Source: Deinococcus sp. QL22
GTDB taxonomy: Bacteria; Deinococcota; Deinococci; Deinococcales; Deinococcaceae
DNA length: 64,000 nucleotides
Assembly (NCBI RefSeq): GCF_023370075.1
Contig: NZ_CP097149.1
Coordinates: 1,656,001 to 1,720,000 of the forward strand
Reading direction: 5' to 3'
The notes under the pieces were generated by a model. That model saw only the letters and a program-made list of their open reading frames with translations, ran no database searches and was not told where the DNA came from. Positions 49,792-59,765 of this stretch are shown here, piece after piece. The position numbers and the translations under genes are program-made. Each line of letters starts with the position of its first letter. The stretch's first letter is position 1.

Positions 49792-50598
49792 GTGAATCCT
49801 CCACCCCCGGTGAGCGTTTTGGAGGCGTTTGGCCTGTCTGGAACGCCCGAACCACTGGCGGGTGGGCAGGCGACGGTGTGGCGCGTGGGTGAGGCGGTGC
49901 TGAAGCCGGAGACTCACACGGCTCAAGAACTGGAATGGCAAGCGCGGGTGCTGGGGCAAGTTGGTGGGACTGCGCTGCGGGTATCCCGGCTGCTACATGC
50001 CCATAACGGCGCAGTATTGGTCGAAGGTTGGTCGGCGTGGGCATACCTGAAGGGTCGCCATGAACCAGGCCGCTGGACAGAGATTTTGCAGGTGGGGCAG
50101 CACTTCCACCAAGCTCTTGCCGCAGTCCCCCGCCCCGCGTTTCTGGAGGCCCGCACAGACCCTTGGGCCGCTGCAGACCGCATGGCCTGGGGCGAACTGC
50201 CGCTGGATAACCTGTTGACGGCCCCGCACATCGGGCGGCTGGCCCAGCGGCTCCGGCCTGTGGAGGCGTCCTCGCAACTCATTCACGGTGACCTGACGGG
50301 CAATGTCCTGTTTTCGGAGTCGGACGCGCCTGCTGTCATCGATTTCTCTGCGTACTGGCGGCCTGCCGGGCTGTCTCTGGCCATCGTCGTTGCAGACGCG
50401 TTGGTCTGGGAGGAAGCAGACGAGGGCTTACTAGAGGCTGTCAGGGAGGTGACGGACTTCCCGCAATATCTTCTGCGTGCCCTGATTTTTCGCAGGATTG
50501 TTGAGGAACTGCTGCCCACGCCGCCCAGATACGCGAAAACGGCGGATGATCCCTACCAAAGCGCCGTCAATCTGGCCATTCGGTTGTCTTCTCCCTGA
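49792..50598 (+). CDS. aminoglycoside-phosphotransferase-like kinase
   Basis: 268-aa protein of the APH/ChoK fold. The catalytic loop is LIHGDLTGNVLF and the Mg-binding Asp is in AVIDFSAYW. The N-terminal part has VWRVGEAVLKPE as the ATP-lysine region. Substrate unknown. GTG start with TAGACT six bases upstream; murI starts 52 bases away on the other strand. Confidence 0.8.
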   Translation: MNPPPPVSVLEAFGLSGTPEPLAGGQATVWRVGEAVLKPETHTAQELEWQARVLGQVGGTALRVSRLLHAHNGAVLVEGWSAWAYLKGRHEPGRWTEILQVGQHFHQALAAVPRPAFLEARTDPWAAADRMAWGELPLDNLLTAPHIGRLAQRLRPVEASSQLIHGDLTGNVLFSESDAPAVIDFSAYWRPAGLSLAIVVADALVWEEADEGLLEAVREVTDFPQYLLRALIFRRIVEELLPTPPRYAKTADDPYQSAVNLAIRLSSP

Positions 50599-50651
50599 GC
50601 CTTCTGCCAGGACTCTTGGCCGATCCTTGTTGCTGACCGCTACTCTTGCTT

Positions 50652-51254
50652 ATGCCCACGCCGCCCCCGATTCCCCCCGCTATTCCCCAGGAAGTCCGCA
50701 CCCCGCGCCTGCTGTTGCGGCGGCCCCAGCCTGCCGACGCCGAAGCCCTATGTGCCGCTGTTCAGGCCTCACTGCCGGAGCTTCAGCCATGGATGATTTG
50801 GGCGCAAACGCCGCCTGATCTGATCGCCACGCGTGACAACTTGCAGGACGTGACGGCCAAGTTCGATGCCCGCGAGAATCTGCGGTATCACGTCTGGCGC
50901 GTGCCGGAGCAGGCGGGGGAACCACTGGAACTGATCGGCAGCAGCGGCTATCACTCCCTTGATTGGCGCGTGCCTAAGGGTGAAATCGGCTACTGGATTG
51001 CCACAGCCCACGCGGGACAGGGGTACGCCACCGAAGTCACGCACGCCCTGACCGAATTGGCCCTGACTCCGGCAGCAGACGGCGGCCTCGGCTTTCGCCG
51101 CCTGGAGATTCGCTGCGATCCCACCAACCACCGCAGCGCCCGCATTCCGCCCGCGTTAGGCTACAGGCTGGACGCCCATCTGGTGAATGACACAGTGGCG
51201 GCCAACGATCCGGGCCAACTGCGGGATACGCTGATTTTTAGCCGGATTTGTTGA
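50652..51254 (+). CDS. GNAT acetyltransferase (RimJ/RimL type)
   Basis: 200 aa. It starts with a Pro-rich stretch and RTPRLLLRRPQPADAEAL. The acetyl-CoA site is YWIATAHAGQGYATEVTHAL, and CDPTNHRSARIPPALGY is the second motif. Possible N-terminal or amino-acid acetylation. TACTCT five bases before the ATG. Confidence 0.82.
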   Translation: MPTPPPIPPAIPQEVRTPRLLLRRPQPADAEALCAAVQASLPELQPWMIWAQTPPDLIATRDNLQDVTAKFDARENLRYHVWRVPEQAGEPLELIGSSGYHSLDWRVPKGEIGYWIATAHAGQGYATEVTHALTELALTPAADGGLGFRRLEIRCDPTNHRSARIPPALGYRLDAHLVNDTVAANDPGQLRDTLIFSRIC

Positions 51255-51283
51255 GAGGATGGAAGGGTAATCGCTGCGCTCAT

Positions 51284-52051
51284 TCACCCCGTGATCACCG
51301 TTCCCGCTTCCCCCCGCGTCGCCGCCCCCAGCACCCCGGCGACCATTCCGCTGGCAATCGTGGCGTGGGGTGCGCCCCGATCTAGGGCGTCCAGCGCGGC
51401 CCGGACTTTGGGAATCATGCCGCCCGCGATCCAGCCTGCGCCTATGCCTTCCTCGACCTCTGCGCGGGTCAGGGCTGGGGTGCGGCTGGCGGGGTCGGGG
51501 TAATTGCGGTACACGCCGTCTACATCGGTCAGGAAGATGATGCCCTCATTCAGCGCCCCGGCCACGGCTCCGGCGGCAGTGTCGGCGTTGATGTTCAGGG
51601 CGTCGCCGTCTGGCCCCACCGCCACGCAGCCCACCACAGGCGTGATTCCGGCCCCCAGCAGGGTTCGCAGCAGGTTGGCATTCACTCCGGTTACTCGGCC
51701 GACCCGCCCCAACTCCGGGTCAAAGGGTTCGGCCCTCAGCAATTGGCAATCCCGCCCCATCAGGCCCACCGCGCCGCCGATGTCCTGCGCCAGTTGCTTG
51801 TTCAGTTGGCACAGGGCCATTTCCACCACATCCATTGCCCCCGGCGAGGTCACGCGCAGCCCGCCCCGGAACTCGCTGGCCATGCCCCTGGCCGCCAGTT
51901 CGCGCTCTATGACCGGGCCGCCGCCATGAACCACCACCACAGGCATCTGCGCCCGAAGCGCCGCGATTTCAGCCGCCACCGCGCGGCGAAGTTCCAGACT
52001 TTTCATGGCATTGCCGCCGTATTTCACGATCATAGGTGCTGATGATGGCAT
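51284..52051 (-). CDS. argB: acetylglutamate kinase
   Basis: 255-aa amino-acid kinase of arginine synthesis. IVKYGGNAM binds phosphate, [18 protein letters not shown] is the substrate loop, and [15 protein letters not shown] with [15 protein letters not shown] form the ATP site. An alternative start is the ATG at 52033, right before IVKYGG. No other arg gene is adjacent. Confidence 0.92.
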   Translation of the reverse strand: MPSSAPMIVKYGGNAMKSLELRRAVAAEIAALRAQMPVVVVHGGGPVIERELAARGMASEFRGGLRVTSPGAMDVVEMALCQLNKQLAQDIGGAVGLMGRDCQLLRAEPFDPELGRVGRVTGVNANLLRTLLGAGITPVVGCVAVGPDGDALNINADTAAGAVAGALNEGIIFLTDVDGVYRNYPDPASRTPALTRAEVEEGIGAGWIAGGMIPKVRAALDALDRGAPHATIASGMVAGVLGAATRGEAGTVITG

Positions 52052-52174
52052 GGGTTTAGGCAAAGATTGTGGAGGGTAGATCGTGGATTGTGGCAAAGAT
52101 CTGGGGCGTGACCAAAGTGCCCGGCACAGTCACGCCTTTCCCAGACACGATTTGCTTGTGGAACAGGGTTTTCC

Positions 52175-52726
52175 TTAGTCCGCTCTGACACCCTGCACCG
52201 CACGTTTCCCCGCGTTCGCAGGCACACCCAACGCTTTGGCATACCACGTCATCACCGGGCGGGCGTCAAGGGCAAAGGTGTAGCCCAGCCGCTCCCAGAA
52301 GCGTGCGCCGCGTGGGTTTTCGCCCAAGACACTCGCCAGAATACGGGTCGTCCCCCTCGGTACACGGGCCTCTAAATGCCGAATTGCCTGCTCGCCCAGA
52401 CGTTGGGATTGGCGGTCTTCACGGATGAGGAGCAGATTGATGGTCAGGTCACCCGGTTGGGGGTAATCGTGTTTGCAGTCCAGGCTGCCCACCAAGTTGC
52501 CTTCGTCGTCGTGCAGCAGTTCCAGGCGTCGGCGCGGGTCGAGCAGGGCGAATTCTACGTCGCGCTCGACTTCGGTCAGGCTGGGAACACGGCTGCCGAG
52601 CAAGGCAAAGTAGCCGGGGGCGGCGGTGTATAGGCTGTGAAGCAGTGGCGCGTGATGCAGCGCCAGGCGGGTCGCGTTCAAGGTCAGAGCCTCCGATCCG
52701 GCAGCATGGTACAGATGAAATTCCAA
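52175..52726 (-). CDS. GNAT acetyltransferase, start uncertain
   Basis: About 183 aa from TTG 52726 (EFHLYHAAGSEALTLNATRLALHHAPL). The acetyl-CoA region is LLLIREDRQSQRLGEQAIRHLE, followed by ILASVLGENPRGARFWERLGY. The frame is open to ATG 52810, but that extension is Cys-rich and unlike the family. Neither an SD nor a TANNNT is clear. Substrate unknown. Confidence 0.72.
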   Translation of the reverse strand: MEFHLYHAAGSEALTLNATRLALHHAPLLHSLYTAAPGYFALLGSRVPSLTEVERDVEFALLDPRRRLELLHDDEGNLVGSLDCKHDYPQPGDLTINLLLIREDRQSQRLGEQAIRHLEARVPRGTTRILASVLGENPRGARFWERLGYTFALDARPVMTWYAKALGVPANAGKRAVQGVRAD

Positions 52727-52869
52727 GGGAAGTCCAGAGGAAGGTCGGTGGGTTGCCGGACTGCCCAGAGCATACCCCCCGCACCGCCAGATACAACATG
52801 AATTCGGCAAACGGCTGAGTTGATCTTGGATTCACCGTCTGGTGGGGGGAGGTGCGCTACCCTGCCGGG

Positions 52870-53952
52870 ATGATGTTCGCGCCCGCCTCCGCCTCCACTT
52901 CTCTGCCCCCCGCCGCACAACCGGGCTTTTATGCCGCGCGGCTGGCTTCCCCGGCGGCACGGCAGGGCGGAGCAGTGTTGGCACCGATGGCAGGTTACAG
53001 TGACGCTCCTATGCGCCAACTGGCCGCCGAACAGGGCGCACTCTGGACGGTCAGCGAGATGATCAGTTCACGGGGTCTGGCCTTGGGCAGCGACACTGAA
53101 AGCCTGAACCTGGGCCGTCCCTACGCAGGCGAAGTTGGGCGCGTGGTGCAACTCTTTGGCGCAGAGCCGGACGTGTTGGCCGCAGCGGTAGCCAAAGCAG
53201 AGGGTTGGTTTGCTCCGGCGGCCATCGACCTGAATATGGGCTGCCCGGTGCCCAAAGTGCGCGGCAAAGGCGGGGCGTGCCTGCTGCAAACACCTGAACT
53301 GGCCTTCGAGCTGATCCGGGCCATGCGCGGCGCGACCAAATTAGACGTGAGCGCCAAAATTCGCCTCGGTTGGGACAGCAACCGCAGCCTGGAAGTGGCT
53401 CAGGGCCTGGCCGAGGCGGGCGCAGCAATTGTCACGGTACACGGGCGCACCAGTGCCCAGCGGTATACCGGGGAAGCCGACTGGGACGCTATTGCAGCGG
53501 TCGCGGCCAGTGTAAACGTGCCTGTGATCGGCAGCGGCGATATTCGCAGCGTCGCGCAGGCCCGCCAACGCCGCCAATCGGGGGTATCCGCCGTCATGAT
53601 CGGGCGTGGCGCGGTGGGCAATCCGTGGATTTTCCGCGCTCTGGCCACAGGCGACGATGCTTGGCCCAGCCTGTCTGGCCGCGCTGCCACTGCGCTCCGG
53701 CACGCCGAGCTACACATCCAATTTTACGCGGGGCCACTCGGCACAGGCCGCGTTAGCCTGTTGCCACTGCGGAAAGTCTTGCCCCAATATCTGCCCGATG
53801 TGCCGGATTTGCGCGGCGCTCTGGTAAAGATCGAAACATTAGAGCAGCTTAGGGATTGCCTGATGCCGTATTTAGAAAGCTCTTTAATGACTGACCGGGC
53901 AGGAGATTACAGGGTTGTGGCTGCCAGGGTCAACACCACAGGGGCTCCTTAA
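52870..53952 (+). CDS. tRNA-dihydrouridine synthase
   Basis: 360-aa FMN enzyme that reduces uridines in tRNA D-loops. [13 protein letters not shown] is the FMN motif, the active Cys is in [14 protein letters not shown], and [15 protein letters not shown] and VIGSGDIRS follow. It is of the DusB-like bacterial type. ATG 52870 has TACCCT six bases upstream. Confidence 0.93.
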   Translation: MMFAPASASTSLPPAAQPGFYAARLASPAARQGGAVLAPMAGYSDAPMRQLAAEQGALWTVSEMISSRGLALGSDTESLNLGRPYAGEVGRVVQLFGAEPDVLAAAVAKAEGWFAPAAIDLNMGCPVPKVRGKGGACLLQTPELAFELIRAMRGATKLDVSAKIRLGWDSNRSLEVAQGLAEAGAAIVTVHGRTSAQRYTGEADWDAIAAVAASVNVPVIGSGDIRSVAQARQRRQSGVSAVMIGRGAVGNPWIFRALATGDDAWPSLSGRAATALRHAELHIQFYAGPLGTGRVSLLPLRKVLPQYLPDVPDLRGALVKIETLEQLRDCLMPYLESSLMTDRAGDYRVVAARVNTTGAP

Positions 53953-53973
53953 AGGGTATGCTGTGAACCGACC

Positions 53974-54555
53974 ATGAATGTTCGCGAGTATTACACCTAC
54001 CTGTCCGCTGCCCGCGAGCAGTTGTGGAATTTCCTCCGTGCTTTGCCTGCAGAGGAACTTAACCGCAACTTGATCGAAAATGGGGATCGCTTTCACACCA
54101 TCAAAGACCTGCTGTTACACGTCACTGACGTGGAGGATCATTGGGTTCATGCCATTGCACGCGGAGGGGGCGTGCAGCAGTCGGGCAACTACCGCCACGA
54201 CTGGATTAAACCTGACGCCGCACAGTACGAACTCGGCTGGATCATCGAATATGGCCGTGAGGTCAGTCAGCAGACGCAGGCGTTCCTCGACAGCGAACCT
54301 GACCTGAACCAGAGCGTCAAACTGGTGCAAGACGACCCCGCCAGCGATACGGTCACGCTCGATCAGTTGATGTGGCATGTGATGACCCACGAGGTGCGCC
54401 ACACTGCCCAGATTGCGCTGCTGATCCGTCAACTCGGGCACGTGGCCCCTTGGCTGGATTACATGCGCTTTGTGCGCCCGCAGGTCACGGCGGCCCAGAA
54501 CAGCGGCGCAGATCAAGAAGCAGACACCGATACCGATCTGGAAGACGACCTCTAA
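53974..54555 (+). CDS. DinB-family protein
   Basis: 193-aa four-helix bundle. Metal ligands are His in [12 protein letters not shown] and two in [14 protein letters not shown]. The acidic C-terminal tail ([14 protein letters not shown]) is probably disordered. Deinococcus has a large expansion of DinB-like proteins, some damage-induced; this one has no assigned role. Confidence 0.85.
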   Translation: MNVREYYTYLSAAREQLWNFLRALPAEELNRNLIENGDRFHTIKDLLLHVTDVEDHWVHAIARGGGVQQSGNYRHDWIKPDAAQYELGWIIEYGREVSQQTQAFLDSEPDLNQSVKLVQDDPASDTVTLDQLMWHVMTHEVRHTAQIALLIRQLGHVAPWLDYMRFVRPQVTAAQNSGADQEADTDTDLEDDL

Positions 54556-54577
54556 CCCCGTCCCACCCACTCCTTTG

Positions 54578-54612
54578 CAACGCCGCCAAATGTACTGGAT
54601 TCGGCGGCGTTG
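54578..54612 (+). terminator. possible terminator
   Basis: A 10-bp perfect stem, CAACGCCGCC with GGCGGCGTTG, lies after the DinB gene, but only TTGTTG follows. It may instead work in the hemC leader. Confidence 0.4.
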
Positions 54613-54706
54613 TTGCCATCTTCTTTACGGCGAGCGTGCATCAAGCCTTTGCACTTGCGGCCCATAAGCCGCGCCCATGCCAAAAGCCGTCTATACTGAG
54701 AGGGTT

Positions 54707-55636
54707 ATGCGGACGGTCACGGTAGGGACGCGTGGGAGCACGCTTGCACTCGCGCAAACCCGGTGGGTAGTCGCCCGGCTCAAGGAAGAATGGCCTGAAA
54801 CGGATTTCCGGATTCAAACCATTTCTACGGGCGGCGACAAGAACCGGGGAAGCCTTTCAGAGATGGCTCAGAAAGGCGATAAAGGCTTTTGGGTCAAGGA
54901 AATCGAAGACGCTTTGATAGCCAAGCGGATCGACATCGCGGTGCATTCCCTCAAGGATTTGCCCACCGTGCAGCCCGAAGGTCTAGAAGTGTCTTCTATT
55001 CCCAAGCGGGTCGATGCACGCGACGTGCTGATCGGCAAGGAAGGCATGAAAAAGTTGGCCGATTTGCCCAAAGGCGCACGCATCGGCACGAGCAGTGTGC
55101 GGCGCAAAGCCTTCCTGATGGCGTACCGCCCCGATCTTCAGGTCATCGATCTGCGGGGCAACATCGACACGCGCCTTGGGGTACTGGCGACGCCCGACTA
55201 CGATGCCATTATTCTGGCTGCAGCGGGCCTGATTCGCACCGAAATGCGCAACCGTATCGATGAGTTTCTGGAACCCGACATCATGCTCCCCGCCCCCGGT
55301 CAGGGCGCATTGGCCCTGGAGACCCGCGCCGACGACGACCTGAACGTAGAAGTCGCCTACGCCATTCACGACCACACCACCGATGACCGCATTACCGCCG
55401 AACGCGAGTTTTTGGCGGGATTGGGGGCTGGGTGCATGGCCCCGGTGGGCGCACACGCCACCATCAAGGGTGGCGTGCTGACCCTGGAGGGCTGGGTCGC
55501 TGCGCTGGACGGCACCAAAGTCATTCGGGCCACCAGCATCGGTGACGCGGGCGAATGCGCCGATATAGGCGCTGAATTGGCCGCCGACTTGCTCGACCGG
55601 GGCGCACAGGCCCTCATAGACGCGGCCCACGAGTAG
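54707..55636 (+). CDS. hemC: hydroxymethylbilane synthase (porphobilinogen deaminase)
   Basis: 309-aa haem/tetrapyrrole enzyme that joins four porphobilinogens. VGTRGSTLALAQT, HSLKDLPT, GTSSVRRKA and DLRGNIDTRL are substrate/cofactor motifs; the dipyrromethane cofactor Cys is in LGAGCMAPVGAHA. The start at 54707 is preceded by GAGAGGG and by TATACT at 54692-54697. Confidence 0.95.
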   Translation: MRTVTVGTRGSTLALAQTRWVVARLKEEWPETDFRIQTISTGGDKNRGSLSEMAQKGDKGFWVKEIEDALIAKRIDIAVHSLKDLPTVQPEGLEVSSIPKRVDARDVLIGKEGMKKLADLPKGARIGTSSVRRKAFLMAYRPDLQVIDLRGNIDTRLGVLATPDYDAIILAAAGLIRTEMRNRIDEFLEPDIMLPAPGQGALALETRADDDLNVEVAYAIHDHTTDDRITAEREFLAGLGAGCMAPVGAHATIKGGVLTLEGWVAALDGTKVIRATSIGDAGECADIGAELAADLLDRGAQALIDAAHE

Positions 55637-55672
55637 GCCCGCCCGTCAGATTCGGAGATGTCAGGTTGATGT

Positions 55673-55864
55673 GTGGAAATGACGGCTAGAGTCTGGGGCC
55701 TCGCGGCTCTGGCTGCGGCCCTCTGGTTCGTTATCGGCCTCGTGCAGCGCACCCGTGGAGGCGCGGCCTTGGCTGACGCGGCGCTGGCCGAATTGCCCCT
55801 CACCTTGGCGGTATTCGGCATCGCCGTCATCTGGACACTTCTTCGTCAGAGTCGGGGCAAATGA
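55673..55864 (+). CDS. small membrane protein
   Basis: 63 aa (61 from ATG 55679), two membrane helices (VWGLAALAAALWFVIGLV and LTLAVFGIAVIWTLL). The stop overlaps the asparaginase ATG (ATGA), so it is probably co-translated with it. Function unknown. Confidence 0.6.
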   Translation: MEMTARVWGLAALAAALWFVIGLVQRTRGGAALADAALAELPLTLAVFGIAVIWTLLRQSRGK

Positions 55865-56844
55865 GGCCGCAACAGGTGGGGCCCCCTCTGAAACGCCTCG
55901 CCGTCATTCATACCGGGGGCACCATTGCCAGCCGCCCCAGCCCCGATGGACGCGGAGTCACGCCCCAGACGCCGCCCAGTGTGCCGGGGTTGCCGGGGGT
56001 GCAGGTCACGCACCACCAACCCTTCAACCTGCCCAGCCCGCATGTCACGCCCGCGCATATGTTGCAGCTGGCGCACCTGATAGAGCGGCTGGCCCCCGAC
56101 GCTGACGGCATCGTGGTCACGCACGGCACCGATACGCTGGAAGAAACGGCCTTCTTGCTGCATCTCACGCTGTCGGCCCGGACGCCGGTGGTACTGACGG
56201 GCAGCATGAGGCACGCCGAAGAAGTCTCCTGGGACGGCCCCGGCAACGTGCTGGACGCGGCTTATACGGCGCTGCACCCTCAGACCACTGGACGTGGCCC
56301 GTTGGCGGTATTCAGCGGAGATATTTTTGATGCCCGCACTGTGACCAAGGTGCATACCACCGCCGTAGACGCCTTTGGTGGCTATCCCGGCCCGATTGGA
56401 CGGATAGACCGGGCGGCAGATGGGGCGCATTTGCGCTACTTTGCCACCCCCGAACCGCGTCCCACCTACGCCCCTGTTGCCCTGACCGCCCGCGTGGAAA
56501 TTCTGTATGCCGCCGCTGGCTGGACGGGCGAAGGCTACGCCGAAGCGCAGGCCCGCGCCGATGGATTGGTCATTGCCGCGCTGGGTACAGGCAACCTGCC
56601 CGCCGAACTCCTGCCGCTGATTGCCGCGACCACCACACCCGTGATTATCGCCACCCGAACGCACGCTGGCCCCGTTATTCCGGTGTACGGCTACGCGGGC
56701 GGCGGCGCGACGTTGGTGGCCGCTGGGGCTATTCCGGCCAGTTTCCTCAACGCCCACAAAGCCCGCCTGCTGCTGATGGTTCTGCTGAGCCTGGGCATGA
56801 AGAGGGCAGAGATTCGGGGAGTGTTCGAGGGCGGAGTGTTTTAA
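55861..56844 (+). CDS. L-asparaginase (type I/II family)
   Basis: 327-aa amidohydrolase. The nucleophile Thr is in HTGGTIAS and the second catalytic group is in VVTHGTDTLEETAFLL. No signal peptide, so cytoplasmic. It hydrolyses asparagine to aspartate. The residues GSMRHAEEVSWDGPGN differ slightly from typical ones but are in the right place. Confidence 0.92.
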   Translation: MRPQQVGPPLKRLAVIHTGGTIASRPSPDGRGVTPQTPPSVPGLPGVQVTHHQPFNLPSPHVTPAHMLQLAHLIERLAPDADGIVVTHGTDTLEETAFLLHLTLSARTPVVLTGSMRHAEEVSWDGPGNVLDAAYTALHPQTTGRGPLAVFSGDIFDARTVTKVHTTAVDAFGGYPGPIGRIDRAADGAHLRYFATPEPRPTYAPVALTARVEILYAAAGWTGEGYAEAQARADGLVIAALGTGNLPAELLPLIAATTTPVIIATRTHAGPVIPVYGYAGGGATLVAAGAIPASFLNAHKARLLLMVLLSLGMKRAEIRGVFEGGVF

Positions 56845-56868
56845 GGGTGGTGGGGAGTGGAACCAGAC

Positions 56869-56913
56869 AAAAGAGCGGGCCTTCAACGAAATTCGCTGAC
56901 AGGCCCGCTCTTT
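56869..56913. terminator. bidirectional terminator
   Basis: AAAAGAGCGGGCCT pairs with AGGCCCGCTCTTT around a loop with GAAATTC. It ends the asparaginase transcript and can also serve on the other strand. It is the same family as the hairpin at 47595-47637. Confidence 0.8.
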
Positions 56914-57054
56914 CCCTATTCAACACTGACTACTCGCCACTTAAAGCAGTTCTCCGAATTACGCCACCGAGAAAAGAGACTTTCAGCGGCTCCATTCTCC
57001 GTCCTGCTCGATAAAATTCACTCGCTCCGCTCGGTCAGTATTATGACAAATGCT

Positions 57055-57669
57055 CTACGTCGTTTCGGCCCTCTGCGCCTGCTTGCGCCGCATGAACCAC
57101 ACCGCCGCGCCCAGCACCAGCAGCACCAAAATGATGCGCGAAACGGGGCTGATGTACTGCTCTACTCGGTCGTAATTTTCGCCCAGCACGTAGCCAGCGC
57201 CCACCAACAGCGAGGCCCAGAGTGCCGAGCCGATGGCACTGTAAATTAGGAATTTGGGCAGCGGCATTTCGCTCATGCCCGCAGGCAGGCTCAGCAGGCT
57301 GCGGATGCCGGGAATCATGCGGCCAAACAGGACGGCTTTGGTTCCGTGCTTGTCGAACCAATCGTCGGCCTTGCGAATGTCCTTACCGCGCAGGGTCAGC
57401 CATTTGCCGTGCTTGTCGGCCCACGCCACCAGCTTTTCTTCGCCAAATGCCCGCCCGATGTAATACAGCGGCAAAGTCCCCAGCACGCTGCCGATGGTCG
57501 CCACGACAACCACCAGCGCGACATTCAGGCTCCCGCGAGAGGCTGCGAATCCCGCAGAGGGCAATATCACCTCACTGGGAATAGGTGGAAAGAGGTTTTC
57601 CACGATCATCAGCAGCAAAATGCCTGCGTAACCCAAAGTGTCCATCACGTTTTGCACCCATTCGGCCAT
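57055..57669 (-). CDS. DedA-family membrane protein
   Basis: 204-aa integral membrane protein. VENLFPPIPSEVILPSAG and FGRMIPGIRSLLSLPAGMSEMP are the DedA (SNARE-associated) motifs, with the usual re-entrant helices. The family acts in undecaprenyl-phosphate or lipid flipping and membrane homeostasis. TATGCT eight bases before ATG 57669. Confidence 0.92.
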   Translation of the reverse strand: MAEWVQNVMDTLGYAGILLLMIVENLFPPIPSEVILPSAGFAASRGSLNVALVVVVATIGSVLGTLPLYYIGRAFGEEKLVAWADKHGKWLTLRGKDIRKADDWFDKHGTKAVLFGRMIPGIRSLLSLPAGMSEMPLPKFLIYSAIGSALWASLLVGAGYVLGENYDRVEQYISPVSRIILVLLVLGAAVWFMRRKQAQRAETT

Positions 57670-57770
57670 AGAGGGCCAGCATAGCGGCTCTGGACTGGGC
57701 ACACGTCCACCTAAAGGCTTGGCGAGGACTGCTTGTCATGTTGCGGCGGCGGCCCGCCTAAACTGCGTCC

Positions 57771-58460
57771 ATGACTGCCCCCGAACCTCTGCTGGACGCC
57801 CAGGCGCACGGCGTTCGCGCTCTGATTTTTGACTTTGACGGCACGATTCTGGACACCGAGAGCCGAGAATTCTGGCACTGGCAGGAGTTGTACCGCACGC
57901 ATGGCCGCGAATTGGCCCTCACCGACTGGCAGCGCGGTATTGGTACCTGGGATGCCTTCGACCCCTGGGCGGGGTTGCCCGATGCGGTGCGGGCCGACCG
58001 GGAGCAGGTACATGCCGCGCTGCACGGACGAATCCTGGCCGACATACAGGAACAGGATGTGCGCCCTGGTGTGCGGGCGGTGCTGGAAGCGGTGCGGCCT
58101 GCCGGATTACACCTGGCCCTCGCCACCAGCAGTGACCGGGCCTGGGTCACGCGCTGGCTGGAGCATCACGGCATGATTCACCTGTTTGAAGTCCTCGCCA
58201 CCCGCGATGATGTGGCCCGCGTCAAACCCGATCCAGAACTGTACCTGCTGGCCGCACAACGGCTGGGGCTAAGGCCTGAAGAATGCATTGCTGTGGAAGA
58301 TAGCCTGAACGGGGCCACCGCTGCCGTCGCCGCCGGAACCCGCGTGCTGGTCGTGCCCAACGATGTGACGCGCACTCAGCCGTTTCCCGCGACCTGGCCT
58401 CGTATCGGCGGGTACGAGGGCGGGTTGGCAGAGGTAATTCGGGTGGCAGTTGGGGGGTAA
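57771..58460 (+). CDS. HAD-superfamily phosphatase
   Basis: 229-aa HAD-IA hydrolase. The nucleophile motif is LIFDFDGTILDTE; ATSSDRAWV is motif II, the Lys is in VARVKPDPELY, and AVEDSLNGATAA is motif IV. It has the beta-phosphoglucomutase-like cap. Substrate unknown. TAAACT six bases before the ATG. Confidence 0.9.
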   Translation: MTAPEPLLDAQAHGVRALIFDFDGTILDTESREFWHWQELYRTHGRELALTDWQRGIGTWDAFDPWAGLPDAVRADREQVHAALHGRILADIQEQDVRPGVRAVLEAVRPAGLHLALATSSDRAWVTRWLEHHGMIHLFEVLATRDDVARVKPDPELYLLAAQRLGLRPEECIAVEDSLNGATAAVAAGTRVLVVPNDVTRTQPFPATWPRIGGYEGGLAEVIRVAVGG

Positions 58461-58508
58461 GAATGATTTCAGGGCTTCCCGCACGTTGGGCTCCCCCACG
58501 CCAACCTG

Positions 58509-58840
58509 CGCCCCCAAAGGGGTCAGGGGACTTTGCCACTTTGCTTCGCAGCTCTACAAGTCCGCTGAGGAGGATTGATCTTGTCGCGTTTTGAGTCGGC
58601 TGAGTCCCCCACTTGAAGCGGAATTGCCAGTCGTCTTTGGTACTGGAATTGGCCCGCGCGTTGCACGCACCTTGGGGCCTCACACTGAATTGGGCGGGAA
58701 CGGTGTGGGGTGGCGGTGTGGTGGATTTTCGCTCCCTCTCCCTTGAGGGCGGGAGAGTTGGGGACTCGCAGAGCTTCTTGGTCAAAACAGACGCCTGATC
58801 GCTGCGAAACAAAGGGGGTGAGTGAGCGCCAGCGATTGCC
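58509..58840. repeat. dispersed intergenic repeat, copy B
   Basis: Longer relative of 7543-7758, with the same ordered blocks (GCTGAGGAGGATTG, GCCAGTCGTCTT, GTTGCACGCACCTTGGGGCC, GTGAGCGCCAGCGA) plus two insertions. It occupies most of the 443-bp gap between the HAD and SDR genes. Confidence 0.7.
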
Positions 58841-58841
58841 C

Positions 58842-58869
58842 TTCTTAGACCCTAGACCCTTAGACCAGG
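58842..58869. repeat. palindrome-ended intergenic repeat, right half only
   Basis: TTCTTAGACCC-TAGACCC-TTAGACCAGG, the right end of the family, directly after copy B of the longer repeat and before the SDR stop. Confidence 0.55.
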
Positions 58870-58903
58870 CCCCCTTTCAACCTTGCCTTCTAAATTCCTG
58901 CCC

Positions 58904-59581
<678 letters not shown>

Positions 59582-59687
59582 GCGCCTAGCCTAGAGCATT
59601 TGCCGCAAACTGACCGGGTGAGTCGGATGAAGCCTGCCGTAATGTTGGGCTTTGGGGTGAGGGCCTGCGCTCAGGCGGGAGGGAAGG

Positions 59688-59755
59688 GCGTCTAAGGGTC
59701 TAGGGTCGAAGGGTCTGAGAACGGCTTTCAGCTCAAGCTCAAGCGGTTGCCCTCA
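59688..59755. repeat. palindrome-ended intergenic repeat, left half
   Basis: GCGTCTAAGGGTCTAGGGTCG and AAGGGTCTGAGAA, followed by an inner CAGCTCAAGCTCAAGC block like that at 23609-23681. The right end is not seen. Confidence 0.55.
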
Positions 59756-59765
59756 CACTCCGCCC

